From: Clostridium sp. TW13
GTDB taxonomy: Bacteria; Bacillota; Clostridia; Clostridiales; Clostridiaceae
NCBI RefSeq assembly: GCF_024345225.1
Contig: NZ_BROD01000001.1
Location: forward strand, 3,963,501 to 4,027,500
Direction: 5' to 3'
Length of the DNA: 64,000 nucleotides
In this document: positions 1 to 9,033 of the stretch, piece by piece
How positions within the stretch are numbered: the first letter of the stretch is position 1
Layout: each line of letters starts with the position of its first letter
The notes under the pieces: model-generated
Told to the model about the DNA's origin: nothing
Databases searched by the model: none
The model's input: the letters and a program-made list of their open reading frames with translations, nothing else
Made by a program: the position numbers and the translations under genes

Positions 1-510
1 ATGCTTCATAATATTAAAGTGACTTTTTTTATTTACGTCTCTAAAGCACTTTTTTAAATATTCATCTCTAGGTTCCAAAAGAAGAAAACCATTATCCCAT
101 AATATTTCATCGGAAACATTTCTTCTGCATTTCATTAGATATTTGGACTCAGTAAACTTTTCAATTTGATTTTTTAAAACCGTAAAGGGTTTTCCAGTTG
201 TACCAGTTGTTGTTTCTAATATCCACTTTTTATTTCCATCAACTATTGTCCTATCATGATTCCAAGAAATATCAGACATATCATGAAATAACTTTAATAA
301 TTCATCTTGTCCTAATTCTGATTTAAAATCAGAAACAATATATTCTCTCAAGTTATGTTCTACTTCAGCTTTATTAATAATAGGTAAACTGTCATAAATA
401 CTTTCTATATTTTCAAGATTAATATCAAAATCTTTAAAATATTCTTTAAAGTAAGGATTATTATTTTTTAGTTTATTAATCAAATTCAACAATCTTTCAT
501 TACTATTCAC
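1..510 (-). CDS. PaaK-like adenylate-forming enzyme, N-terminal part (cut by window edge)
   Basis: Only the first 170 codons lie in the window; the gene continues to the left. The reading frame carries TTTGTTGKPF at about residues 90-99, the ATP-binding P-loop of the ANL superfamily in the form used by phenylacetate-CoA ligase (PaaK) and related acyl-adenylating enzymes. The likely start is a GTG at 508-510, preceded at good spacing by GAGAGGTG; no ATG gives the frame. It lies about 290 bases downstream of the ABC transporter genes on the same strand, so it probably belongs to the same biosynthetic cluster and would be its second adenylating enzyme. Such enzymes activate a carboxylic acid for transfer to CoA or a carrier protein. 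The substrate cannot be read from this fragment. Confidence 0.75.
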   Translation of the reverse strand, partial: MNSNERLLNLINKLKNNNPYFKEYFKDFDINLENIESIYDSLPIINKAEVEHNLREYIVSDFKSELGQDELLKLFHDMSDISWNHDRTIVDGNKKWILETTTGTTGKPFTVLKNQIEKFTESKYLMKCRRNVSDEILWDNGFLLLEPRDEYLKKCFRDVNKKSHFNIMKH

Positions 511-804
511 TTAAATACACCTCTCATCATATAATTATATATCAAAAATAATTTGTTATATATTTCAAAAATGCTAACATTGTAAAATATCTTTTCATTT
601 CCTATGCCAAAATTAATAATGTACTTTACATTCACTATATTGAAATTTTTTATGATTACTATTAAATATCTTGTTATATTTATTTTCAACGCTACTAAAC
701 CCTAAATAAGTATTAATATCTATAAATCACCTATTAATAATCAATTATTCAATATCCTTTACATTAGTAAAAGCATTTCAAATTTCATATTTATTAGCTT
801 GTTG
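511..804. other. Intergenic gap inside the biosynthetic cluster
   Basis: This is a very AT-rich stretch between the exporter permease and the PaaK-like gene. I see no clear terminator. A 60-codon minus-strand frame here is almost all Asn, Ile, Lys and Phe and looks like chance. The gap is the longest between consecutive genes of the cluster and may hold a separate promoter for the PaaK-like gene. Confidence 0.4.
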
Positions 805-1608
805 TTAATTTCCAGCGCTCTCATATCTTTCAGTACCCTTTTTGAAAACAAAATATGAAATATTAAATATAATAATTGAAATTACACATTCCATTCCAAC
901 TGTTTTGAAAAACCCATTCTTATTCAAAAAATAAGTTGCTGGAATATATGCTACAAAAGCAAATGGCATTATATAAACCAATACAAATTTTATTATTTTA
1001 GGATATACCTCGATTGGGTATTTTGCAAAATCTGATGTATCATACGCAGTTTGTAAGAAAGGAGCACTCTCTTTTACCCAAAATGCTAATGAAGCAAAAA
1101 ATAACTTCACTGATGTATAAATAATAGCTCCTGCAACTACTGATAAAATGAAACATAAAATAAATTTCGTGGATATGTTAATTATGTTCAATTTTATAGC
1201 TCTGCACACTAGAATTAAACCAATAAGCACTTCTCCCAAAGCATCAAATTGAATTTTCTCACATATTATCTGAAAAAAAAGATTCATAGGCCTTAGCATA
1301 TATCGATCAAAGGTTCCTCGTACAACCATTTGCCATGCAAGCATCCATAAATTATCTGTAAATAAATGATCCAATCCTCTTGGAATCTGAGAAAATCCAT
1401 ATATAAAAATCAACTGTTCAAAACTCCATCCACTAAGAGCTGGTATCCTTTTAAATATCAAATATAGAAATATAATCCCTGAAGCTTGAGAACATAAAAA
1501 GCCAAACAACCCCATCAAAAAATCAACTTTTGATTGTAATAATGATTTTATATATTGTCTACAAAAGATAAAATATAATTTTGAATATCCTACTATACCA
1601 ATCTTCAT
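805..1608 (-). CDS. ABC-2 type transporter permease (DUF990-like)
   Basis: This 267-residue protein has about six hydrophobic membrane segments, beginning near residue 30 (LMGLFGFLCSQ) and ending with a segment near residue 245. It resembles the second permease of the paired ABC-2 exporters in which two different permeases follow one ATPase. The start ATG follows an AGGGGGATG ribosome site. It is the last of three consecutive transporter genes (ATPase, permease, permease), separated from the previous one by six bases, so the three are almost certainly co-transcribed. By position at the end of a biosynthetic cluster it probably exports the product or protects the producer. Substrate is unknown. 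Confidence 0.8.
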   Translation of the reverse strand: MKIGIVGYSKLYFIFCRQYIKSLLQSKVDFLMGLFGFLCSQASGIIFLYLIFKRIPALSGWSFEQLIFIYGFSQIPRGLDHLFTDNLWMLAWQMVVRGTFDRYMLRPMNLFFQIICEKIQFDALGEVLIGLILVCRAIKLNIINISTKFILCFILSVVAGAIIYTSVKLFFASLAFWVKESAPFLQTAYDTSDFAKYPIEVYPKIIKFVLVYIMPFAFVAYIPATYFLNKNGFFKTVGMECVISIIIFNISYFVFKKGTERYESAGN

Positions 1609-1614
1609 TATTTA

Positions 1615-2433
1615 TCATCCCCCTAAAACTACTAATCTCTTAGTAGCTTTTTTCCATAATACGGTACCACAATAATACAAAATAATAATCCAAACTATTT
1701 GTCTAACAATAATCATCATAGTATCAAACTTTGAACATTTTCCCATATATATCATAACAGGTAAATATGTCATAGATGAAAAAGGCAGTATTGAAAAAAC
1801 CTTTTGTACTACTTCTGGAAAAAAAGATAATGGAATGAGTTGGCCGGTAAGTATTCCTAAAACAGCACTTTTAGCAATGTTCAGTCCAAAAATGTACGTA
1901 GTATAAAATGCTAACATTCCAAATAAATAATCAAATAATACATATATAAAAAAACTGAACAAACTACTAAGTAAAAATAGTGCAATATTTACAATACTCG
2001 TAACTGCAATTCCCAAATAAATTACTCTATATATTTCAACTCCTATCCAAATAAATAATGATGGAACAACGAATTTATAAACTAAAGTACCAAATGCCTT
2101 AAAAATTAAACTTAATCTATAGTCTAAAGGTTTAGTTAAATTTATAGCTATTGAGCCGTCAACAATATTACTACCTATCTCATCTGAAATTCCTATTGTA
2201 GCATATCCAGAAATGACATACGACATAAAAACATATAGCATCATTTCATTTTCACTAAAACCGCCAATAATGCCTCCATTAGAATTTTTATAAATTGCCA
2301 TCCATAAGAAAAAAACAATAAACATACTAAAAATTCTTCCAAGAATTAAAAGATAAAACCTTCCTCTGTAAGCAAAACTGCTTTTAATCTTATTGGCTGC
2401 AAAAGGCCAATATACTCTAAACATCGTTAACAT
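1615..2433 (-). CDS. ABC-2 type transporter permease
   Basis: This 272-residue membrane protein has around six hydrophobic segments. The region near residues 90-105 (DGSIAINLTKPLDYR) matches the cytoplasmic loop pattern of ABC-2 permeases of the DUF990/COG4587 type. The ATG at 2433 follows GGAGAAGTG and overlaps the end of the ATPase gene by seven bases, a sign of translational coupling. It forms an exporter with the ATPase just upstream and the second permease just downstream. The assignment to the ABC-2 permease fold is firm; the substrate is inferred only from neighbours. Confidence 0.82.
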   Translation of the reverse strand: MLTMFRVYWPFAANKIKSSFAYRGRFYLLILGRIFSMFIVFFLWMAIYKNSNGGIIGGFSENEMMLYVFMSYVISGYATIGISDEIGSNIVDGSIAINLTKPLDYRLSLIFKAFGTLVYKFVVPSLFIWIGVEIYRVIYLGIAVTSIVNIALFLLSSLFSFFIYVLFDYLFGMLAFYTTYIFGLNIAKSAVLGILTGQLIPLSFFPEVVQKVFSILPFSSMTYLPVMIYMGKCSKFDTMMIIVRQIVWIIILYYCGTVLWKKATKRLVVLGG

Positions 2434-3443
2434 AACACTTCTCCAACCATTCCCTTTTTATAAATCTCTTTAACAATCTCAGATAATTCAGTTTCTTTTA
2501 CCTTAAAATCTTTAATTGTTCCCCTCTTCATAACATAGCTAATAATATCAATTACACTAATTGCATTTTTATTAAAAGTAAAACATATATTATTTTTATT
2601 AATTTTAACAGACAAGTTCTCTTTAGAAATATTTAATAACTCGTTATAATTAAGTTGCAACAACTCAACCTCTTTAACTTCTATTTCAATAATACATTTA
2701 GTGCCATAAGTTTTCATTAAATCCGCAAGCATTCCATCATATATTACTGTGCCTTTATCAATAATAATAATTCTATTACATAACTCTTCTATGTCCTCCA
2801 TATCATGTGTTGTTAATATTATAGTTGTGTTATATTTTTTGTTTATTTCCTTAATTGCTCTACGTATATTTTCTTTAACTACTACATCAAGCCCTATAGT
2901 CGGTTCATCTAAATATAGTACTTTAGGATTATGCAATAAAGCTGCGGCTAAATCTGCTCTCATTCGTTGACCTAATGATAAAGTTCTAACAGAAGAATTA
3001 ATGAACTCATTTATTCCTAATACTTCATTAAAATATTCCATTCTACTCTCATAATCTACACTACTTATATGATATATTTCCTTTAGTATTGAAAAGGATT
3101 CACTTAGGGGTAAGTCCCACCATAGTTGTGTTCTCTGACCAAATACAACTCCAATATTTCTGGCATTTTCTATTCTATTTTCTGCAGGATTAATTCCATT
3201 CACCATACAAGTTCCACTTGTAGGAGTTAATATTCCCGTCATCATTTTAATAGTTGTTGATTTTCCAGCACCATTTCCTCCAATATAACCAACAACTTCT
3301 CCATCATTTATCTTCATAGATATATTATTAACTGCTAACTTTATAACCTTTTCTCTAGTAAACAATCCCTTAATTGCCCCAATAAAACCTGGGTACTTTT
3401 TGGATGTAACAAATTGCTTTGTTACATTGTCTAAAAATATCAT
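2427..3443 (-). CDS. ABC transporter ATP-binding protein
   Basis: This is a 338-residue ATPase. It shows Walker A GGNGAGKST near residues 55-63, a Q-loop at GVVFGQRTQLWW, the signature LSLGQRMRADLA, Walker B KVLYLDEPT and the H-loop TTHDM. The first 40 residues precede the core and the last 80 form an accessory domain, as in the larger ATPases paired with DUF990 permeases. An AGGAAGGG ribosome site precedes the ATG. It powers the two permeases encoded directly after it and probably exports the product of the surrounding cluster or gives self-resistance. Confidence 0.9.
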   Translation of the reverse strand: MIFLDNVTKQFVTSKKYPGFIGAIKGLFTREKVIKLAVNNISMKINDGEVVGYIGGNGAGKSTTIKMMTGILTPTSGTCMVNGINPAENRIENARNIGVVFGQRTQLWWDLPLSESFSILKEIYHISSVDYESRMEYFNEVLGINEFINSSVRTLSLGQRMRADLAAALLHNPKVLYLDEPTIGLDVVVKENIRRAIKEINKKYNTTIILTTHDMEDIEELCNRIIIIDKGTVIYDGMLADLMKTYGTKCIIEIEVKEVELLQLNYNELLNISKENLSVKINKNNICFTFNKNAISVIDIISYVMKRGTIKDFKVKETELSEIVKEIYKKGMVGEVLC

Positions 3444-3471
3444 ATTAACCCTTCCTTAAATTAATATTTTT

Positions 3472-5064
3472 CTATTTTGATTCGAATATAATATTATCAA
3501 CCATCATTACAAATTCTTCATCAAAATTCGATTCCCATGTTTTACACCCAATACCAATTTCGCTTATTTGGCCAATTGGCATCTGAACAGGAATATATTT
3601 ATCTTGTCCACCTTTTGTTTTGTAATACAGTTTATATAAATTATCTTGTTTGATAACTCCAAAATAAATATCTGATATATTTTCTTCTGAAATCACATCA
3701 AATACATCAAGTTTTATTCCTATATCAGAAAGCCTAATACATTCTGAATTGTAACTTCCCCAATAAAATAATTTGTTTTCATTAGTTCTAAAAGAAATAC
3801 CGCAGTGATAATTATTGTCTACATATCCATTAGCCAAAGACATATGTATAACAAATCTCCAGTATTTTAAATCACTCATCTGTTTATTTAACATTATTTT
3901 TATAGACTCATCTTTAATCCAACAATTACATTCCTTCTTAGTTTTAATTATAAAAACTCCATTTTCTTCAGAAATATTATTGTCATTATTGTTTTCAAAA
4001 TTCCATATTGGCTCATATGCATTTTCTTTAGGTATATTATTTATTCTTGCAACAGCAGTATTAAGCTCATAAATAAAATTTTGCTCTTCAGCTATACTTT
4101 TATTTAACCTTTCATCTAACCCGTCTATATTTCCTCTTAAACAACTTGCAACCATAACCCTAAAAAAAGCATTATAATTGCTTATAAATAACTTCAAATC
4201 ACTGTTAAATTTATTAAGCATTCCTTCAGTTATATAATCACTTAAGTTGTTAGTTATTTCATTGAACAAAACTTCTTTTCGTTTTATTATTCTTGCAAAT
4301 TTTATCTTTACATTTCCTAACAATTCATTTATATCATTATTATAATCAGTACATATGGTTCCATATTTAGAACAACTATTCTTTATTTTTTCAAGCATCG
4401 CCTTCTCTATCGAACCATTACTAATCCTCACTAAAGAATTGACTAATGATCTTACATTACTTAGGATGTCTACCTCTGGGATTTTTTCAGAAATGTTTTC
4501 ATCAAAATGATATATAACGTTATTTTCAGAATACATTATATTTTTTTTATAGTTGTTACAATAACATTTATACAAATCTGTTAGTGTATTATATTGCATA
4601 ACAAATTTAGAAAAAATATGTTCATTCTCATTTTTATGAACAGAATCCATAATAAAAAATAAACGTTCTTCTTTTCTAGCTCCATCAATAACAAATAAAT
4701 GAGGCCAGCTATTAATATGGTAATGCTTTGAATAAAACAATTCATACAAATCTCCAGGCACCAAACATGGCTTGCTATAAGCAATTAATTTATCTACCTC
4801 TAAAGAAGCATCATAATCAACCTTTTTTGCAACAAATGTTAGCGGGATAACATTCTGTTTACACAAATACTCTAGAACACCAAGTTCAGTATTAGGAATA
4901 TTCTTAATTTCACTATTATAAGAACGAAATAAATTTAGATACATTAAGTATAAACTAGGCAAATCTTTACCGTAAGCCGACAATAAAACGCAAATAGCTT
5001 TTTCAACACAATCCACATGCGTAAGTGGATATTCAGCAATCCTAATATTTTTAGTTGTATTCAT
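3472..5064 (-). CDS. BtrH_N-like papain-fold protein with C-terminal lectin-like domain
   Basis: The 530-residue protein has three parts. Residues 1-150 look like the papain/C39-like fold of the butirosin BtrH N-terminal family: THVDC with Cys19 near the start, WPH with His122, and MDS with Asp140, in the order expected of a Cys-His-Asp triad. Residues 160-350 are helical. Residues 355-530 are beta-rich (YHCGISFRTNE, LYKLYYKTKGG, MMVDNIIFE) and resemble a concanavalin-like sandwich. BtrH is known to transfer an acyl chain from a carrier protein to an amine, so an amide-forming transferase is plausible here. This is the second such protein in the cluster and is the larger. The ATG follows AGGAGAAT. 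The lectin-like assignment is by pattern only. Confidence 0.65.
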   Translation of the reverse strand: MNTTKNIRIAEYPLTHVDCVEKAICVLLSAYGKDLPSLYLMYLNLFRSYNSEIKNIPNTELGVLEYLCKQNVIPLTFVAKKVDYDASLEVDKLIAYSKPCLVPGDLYELFYSKHYHINSWPHLFVIDGARKEERLFFIMDSVHKNENEHIFSKFVMQYNTLTDLYKCYCNNYKKNIMYSENNVIYHFDENISEKIPEVDILSNVRSLVNSLVRISNGSIEKAMLEKIKNSCSKYGTICTDYNNDINELLGNVKIKFARIIKRKEVLFNEITNNLSDYITEGMLNKFNSDLKLFISNYNAFFRVMVASCLRGNIDGLDERLNKSIAEEQNFIYELNTAVARINNIPKENAYEPIWNFENNNDNNISEENGVFIIKTKKECNCWIKDESIKIMLNKQMSDLKYWRFVIHMSLANGYVDNNYHCGISFRTNENKLFYWGSYNSECIRLSDIGIKLDVFDVISEENISDIYFGVIKQDNLYKLYYKTKGGQDKYIPVQMPIGQISEIGIGCKTWESNFDEEFVMMVDNIIFESK

Positions 5065-5157
5065 TCATATTCTCCTAACCTTTCCCTAAATAAATTCATT
5101 TTCAAAATATACAAAGTAAAAATATCAATCCCTTGTTTGTTATGCTTTTATGCATTA

Positions 5158-6126
5158 TTACTCAGTAAAAACTTTATTTCTTTCTTTACATTTTGATATT
5201 AAATATTCCTTAATATTTAATTCATCAAAAATCGGATTTTGTAAATTAACAACATCTTTACTTGCATCATATAGTGCAAAATTTAACTGTTCTTCGCTCA
5301 TTTGTCCTTTATTAATCATGACCTTAGCTTGTTCACGTTCATTCAATGTAATAATTCCTATTTTCTCAAGTTCATAAACCAGACTTCTCATTATCATACA
5401 TCCAGATGAGACATACTTTTCTATACTAACTTCACTCGGAGGAGTCCATCCTAATTGTGATATCTTACTTTTCAAATCTTCCACAGAAATCTCATGATAT
5501 ATATATGGATATATAGTAGTAACTTTTTTTCCTGAAACATTAACCTTATTGAAATATTCTAACAATAGTTCATTTATATTAGAATCATTTATACCTTTTA
5601 AATTATTGTATGCATTAAGAAAAATCATTTGTGTAGATTTTTCAGCAATTGAATTTGCAAATTTATCTGGATTTAAAGAATGTTTCCTCCCGCTACTCAA
5701 TTGAGCTAATGATAAACCTGAAGCAACAAATGGTATATTATTTCTATCTGCATATTCTACAACACTAGCCCACAATAAATTATTACATATAAAACATAAA
5801 TGATTTGTCTTTTCCTTGTGAAATACATGTTGATGTTCAACTAACACTCTATATAATTCACAAAAAACCTCTTTATTAGGTCTAATTATTTCTAAAGGTA
5901 TATTATTCGCTTCCGTAAAATGGCTCATGGCTTTCCACATATTTTCATTTTCAAATCCATTATCAACAGCAACAGCTTTAACTCTTAAGTTGTATACGTT
6001 CTTTAATAAATGTATAAGAAATGCACTATCCTTTCCACCACTATACATAACAGCAACATCAAAGTTTTCTCCGCGTTTTTGAGATATAATTCTCTCTAAA
6101 ATTATACTTTTTCTAATCTCCATCAT
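5158..6126 (-). CDS. PP-loop (N-type) ATP pyrophosphatase, AANH superfamily
   Basis: The 322-residue protein carries the PP-loop YSGGKDSAF at residues 28-36, which binds ATP and adenylates a carbonyl in the adenine nucleotide alpha-hydrolase superfamily. A CFIC pair at residues 111-114 and a later SSGC recall members that handle sulfur or bind a metal, such as TtcA-like and sugar-amidotransferase (WbpG/PseA) proteins. Relatives install sulfur (thioamides, thiouridines) or nitrogen (amides). Lying between the ACP and the second BtrH-like gene, it probably tailors the carrier-bound or released intermediate. The ATG has no strong ribosome site close by; a GGAGAA lies about 28 bases upstream. An amidating or thioamidating role is inference. 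Confidence 0.75.
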   Translation of the reverse strand: MMEIRKSIILERIISQKRGENFDVAVMYSGGKDSAFLIHLLKNVYNLRVKAVAVDNGFENENMWKAMSHFTEANNIPLEIIRPNKEVFCELYRVLVEHQHVFHKEKTNHLCFICNNLLWASVVEYADRNNIPFVASGLSLAQLSSGRKHSLNPDKFANSIAEKSTQMIFLNAYNNLKGINDSNINELLLEYFNKVNVSGKKVTTIYPYIYHEISVEDLKSKISQLGWTPPSEVSIEKYVSSGCMIMRSLVYELEKIGIITLNEREQAKVMINKGQMSEEQLNFALYDASKDVVNLQNPIFDELNIKEYLISKCKERNKVFTE

Positions 6127-6198
6127 AATTACAATTGTTTATTATATTAACAATTTCTCCTTTTTATTATACTTTAAACACCTTTTATTCTTTACTAA

Positions 6199-6435
6199 TT
6201 ATAAATACTTATTAACTAACTTTATCAAACCGTTAATAGAACCAACACTCTCTACCGTTAAATCCTCTACTTCAATTGAAATACTGAATTCTTCTTCAAT
6301 AGAAACAATAATTTCTATACTATTCATTGAATCTAATCCGTAATCAAGCAATGATTCATTTTGATCAATGTTAGCACTTTCTTTTTCTGATAATCCTAGT
6401 ACACTTCCTACTACATTTCTAATTTTTTGCTCCAT
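6199..6435 (-). CDS. Acyl/peptidyl carrier protein
   Basis: This 78-residue free-standing carrier protein has the phosphopantetheine attachment motif YGLDSMNS, with Ser36 as the expected modified residue. It is acidic, helical and of normal carrier-protein length. AGGAGGTGAT lies at good spacing before the ATG. It follows the ATP-grasp gene by six bases. In butirosin synthesis the carrier BtrI holds the growing gamma-glutamyl/4-aminobutyryl chain; this one is placed beside the same kinds of enzyme (ATP-grasp, PLP decarboxylase, BtrH-like) and probably plays that role. No phosphopantetheinyl transferase gene is seen in the window, so activation would rely on one elsewhere. Confidence 0.92.
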   Translation of the reverse strand: MEQKIRNVVGSVLGLSEKESANIDQNESLLDYGLDSMNSIEIIVSIEEEFSISIEVEDLTVESVGSINGLIKLVNKYL

Positions 6436-6441
6436 TTTATA

Positions 6442-7773
6442 TCACCTCCTGATACTTTCTAATGCCCTATCTAATTTTTCTTTCATTAATTTATTTTCTT
6501 GATAAGAATCTCCTATAATTGCAACAAAAAGCCTTCCATTATGCCTGCTAACATTATCTTTCATAGTCTCTGATACATAACAAAATAAACCTGTGTTGTT
6601 CCTCAAGTCAAACCCCAAATTATTTTTTCTTATTAAATTCTCCAAATCATTGAATGATATGCCATCCTTTAATGTAAGTCTTTCATAAAATGAATAAATT
6701 GATTTGTCATGAAACTTTTCAGGCAAAAATGATATATAAGTAGACAGAGTAAACCTTGCATTAATTTCAATAATTGGAATTATCAAATCATCTTCAGAAA
6801 TAAAAGAATCTACTCCTAACACACCATTGAATCCAATTTTATGCAGAGCTTGTCCAATAATCTCACCATATGATTTATATTTTTCAATAATATCACAACT
6901 AATTCTAGGTGGTACAACAGACCCAATATATTTAGTTTCATCCAACAATTGTTCTTTTATAGAAAAAACATTTACTTCTCCGTCTTCTCTAACATATATC
7001 TGATAATTAATATCACATTTCTTTTCATACCAACCTTCAACAATCCATTTAGAGTTAACTTTACTCTTAGTAAAATGTTTCAATATCATAATAGTAGATT
7101 TTAGTTTTCTATCATTATCTACAACGTATAAACCTTTGCCAGAAGCCCCACAACACTGCTTAATAATTACTCTATTAAACTTGCACTTTAACTTATAATA
7201 TTCTTCTTCAATTTGCTCGAATGAATTACATACTTTTCCTTCTGTTACTTTTAGTCCAAGTTGCTCTGCCAAATTTCTAGAAAATGCTTTATCATTTATT
7301 TGCTTTACAATACTTGAACTTGTTCCTATCATTCTCAAATTGCAGATTTGTGAAATTTTTTCTTCCAAAAAGGATATTCCATATGGAACAAAATACACAT
7401 CATCTTCATTTTTATTGAGCCCTGAAAGAAGTTTTAAAAAATTCTCATCTTCCAAGATAATTTCTGATATAGACCTGCAATCATCTTCATTACTTTTAGG
7501 ACATATTATTTGAGGCACCTCAAATCCTATTTCTTCAAGATACTTTAAAAATCTTTCATCTGGTCTTTTTCTCAGTATCAATATATCTTGTTTTCGGGTT
7601 AACAAAAGATTCATTTCTTCAACATGTGTTAATAACAACTCTTCATTAGTATCCTTAACAGAGTAACTTTCATCACTCCAGTATTTTTCAGTTCCAATAT
7701 TAAATAACCATATAATTCTACAATTACTTCTTTTATTAGTAATTATCTCAATCAAATCAAAAACATTATCCAT
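6442..7773 (-). CDS. ATP-grasp ligase (BtrJ-like)
   Basis: ATP-grasp features are visible: the ATP-binding strand VIIKQCCGASGKGLYVV in the middle of the protein and the metal-binding IIEINARFTLSTYI near residue 345. The length, about 443 residues, suits the carrier-protein-loading ATP-grasp enzymes. I take the ATG at 7771-7773 as start because AGGTGATA sits eight bases upstream; a GTG three codons earlier is possible. It directly follows the PLP decarboxylase and precedes the ACP. In butirosin synthesis BtrJ uses ATP to load glutamate onto the ACP, so loading of an amino acid onto the ACP encoded next is the natural reading. The amino acid is not known. Confidence 0.85.
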   Translation of the reverse strand: MDNVFDLIEIITNKRSNCRIIWLFNIGTEKYWSDESYSVKDTNEELLLTHVEEMNLLLTRKQDILILRKRPDERFLKYLEEIGFEVPQIICPKSNEDDCRSISEIILEDENFLKLLSGLNKNEDDVYFVPYGISFLEEKISQICNLRMIGTSSSIVKQINDKAFSRNLAEQLGLKVTEGKVCNSFEQIEEEYYKLKCKFNRVIIKQCCGASGKGLYVVDNDRKLKSTIMILKHFTKSKVNSKWIVEGWYEKKCDINYQIYVREDGEVNVFSIKEQLLDETKYIGSVVPPRISCDIIEKYKSYGEIIGQALHKIGFNGVLGVDSFISEDDLIIPIIEINARFTLSTYISFLPEKFHDKSIYSFYERLTLKDGISFNDLENLIRKNNLGFDLRNNTGLFCYVSETMKDNVSRHNGRLFVAIIGDSYQENKLMKEKLDRALESIRR

Positions 7774-7782
7774 CACTATCAC

Positions 7783-9027
7783 CTACTTTATACTTTGATT
7801 AATGAGAACATCTTCCAGATTCCCTTTTGACCTTAATAATACAAAATCTTCTCCATCATACAAATATTCATTGGGCATCTCATGCCCTAAGAATAAACAT
7901 GGACTATAGGTCAAACCATACGCCCCTGATTTTTCAATAACAATATAATCATTAACATTTATATGACAATCAAGTTCAACATTTTGACCTATTACATCGG
8001 TAGGCGTACATAATGGTCCAACCACATTAAATTTTTCTTTTATATCATTATTCTTATTTAAAACATGCATAGGATAGTTGTTACGAATAAATCTCCCTAA
8101 AAATGCAGAAGCACTATGAAAGTTAGATCCTCCATCACAAATAATATACTTTTGTCCTTTTGATTCCTTCTTATATAAAACCTTTGTAATAAAGCAACCA
8201 GACTCTGCCATTAAAAATCTACCACTTTCAAAAATTATGTCCTTGTCAGACAGTGAACTTCTATAATTTTCATATAATACATTCATTTGAATTTTTAAAT
8301 CATTTATATCTAGCATTGGTTCATTTTTAAAATACGGAATACCAAAACCACCACCAAGATTCAAATATTTAAACTTATATTTAAACTTATCCTCAAGAGA
8401 AATACATAAATCAATTATATATTTTGAGTTCTTAACAATATCATTAGAATCCAATATGTTAGTACCCATATATACTTGAATTCCAACTACTTCTACATAC
8501 TTCATTTTCAATATTTCATCTATAAAATATTGATCAATGCAGCCTTCTTCTATACCAAATTGTGAAGAAACTCCTGTCATTTTTATTTTAGCATTAGAAA
8601 ACGACACACTTGGATTTATCCTTAACCCAACCTTAACTATCTTATTTTTATTTTCTCCAAGTTTATTTATAATTTTTATTTCTTCAAATGAATCCACATT
8701 AATAACTTTTATATCACAATCTATAGCATAATCAATTTCATCATAGGTTTTTCCTGGACTGGTAAATATTATATTTTTAGGACTTGCTCCAGCCTTTAAA
8801 GCAACAAACAATTCCCCTTTTGATGCTACCTCAATACCACAACCATTGTTAATCATTAACTTACATATTCCTAACAAAGGATTCGCCTTCATTGAATAAT
8901 AAATTTTTGCATCGTCAAATAATGCATCTGATAGTACTAAAAGCTTGTCAATAATATTCTTTTTATCATATATATACATAGGTCCATTATTTACTTTTAA
9001 ACATTTCATTAAGATACTATCATCCAT
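7783..9027 (-). CDS. PLP-dependent fold-III decarboxylase (LysA/BtrK-like)
   Basis: This 414-residue enzyme belongs to the alanine-racemase-fold decarboxylases (diaminopimelate, ornithine and BtrK types). Visible are the PLP-binding lysine in YYSMKANP (Lys47), the glycine loop LNLGGGFG (225-227), ESGRF, the catalytic cysteine in VVGPLCTPTD (Cys340) and GAYGLTYSP (Tyr370). The segment VQVYMGTNILD has Tyr where LysA has the PLP-stacking His, a feature I associate with carrier-dependent BtrK-type members. A strong GGAGGTAATAAG precedes the ATG. With the ATP-grasp and ACP genes immediately after it, it most likely decarboxylates a carrier-bound amino acid such as a gamma-glutamyl thioester. The exact substrate is inferred. 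Confidence 0.88.
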   Translation of the reverse strand: MDDSILMKCLKVNNGPMYIYDKKNIIDKLLVLSDALFDDAKIYYSMKANPLLGICKLMINNGCGIEVASKGELFVALKAGASPKNIIFTSPGKTYDEIDYAIDCDIKVINVDSFEEIKIINKLGENKNKIVKVGLRINPSVSFSNAKIKMTGVSSQFGIEEGCIDQYFIDEILKMKYVEVVGIQVYMGTNILDSNDIVKNSKYIIDLCISLEDKFKYKFKYLNLGGGFGIPYFKNEPMLDINDLKIQMNVLYENYRSSLSDKDIIFESGRFLMAESGCFITKVLYKKESKGQKYIICDGGSNFHSASAFLGRFIRNNYPMHVLNKNNDIKEKFNVVGPLCTPTDVIGQNVELDCHINVNDYIVIEKSGAYGLTYSPCLFLGHEMPNEYLYDGEDFVLLRSKGNLEDVLINQSIK

Positions 9028-9033
9028 AACTTA

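Noticed and set aside
507..689. A 60-codon minus-strand frame just before the PaaK-like gene, whose stop overlaps the GTG start
   Set aside because: Composition is almost only Asn, Ile, Lys, Phe and Tyr, it has no domain pattern and no good ribosome site; chance in AT-rich DNA.
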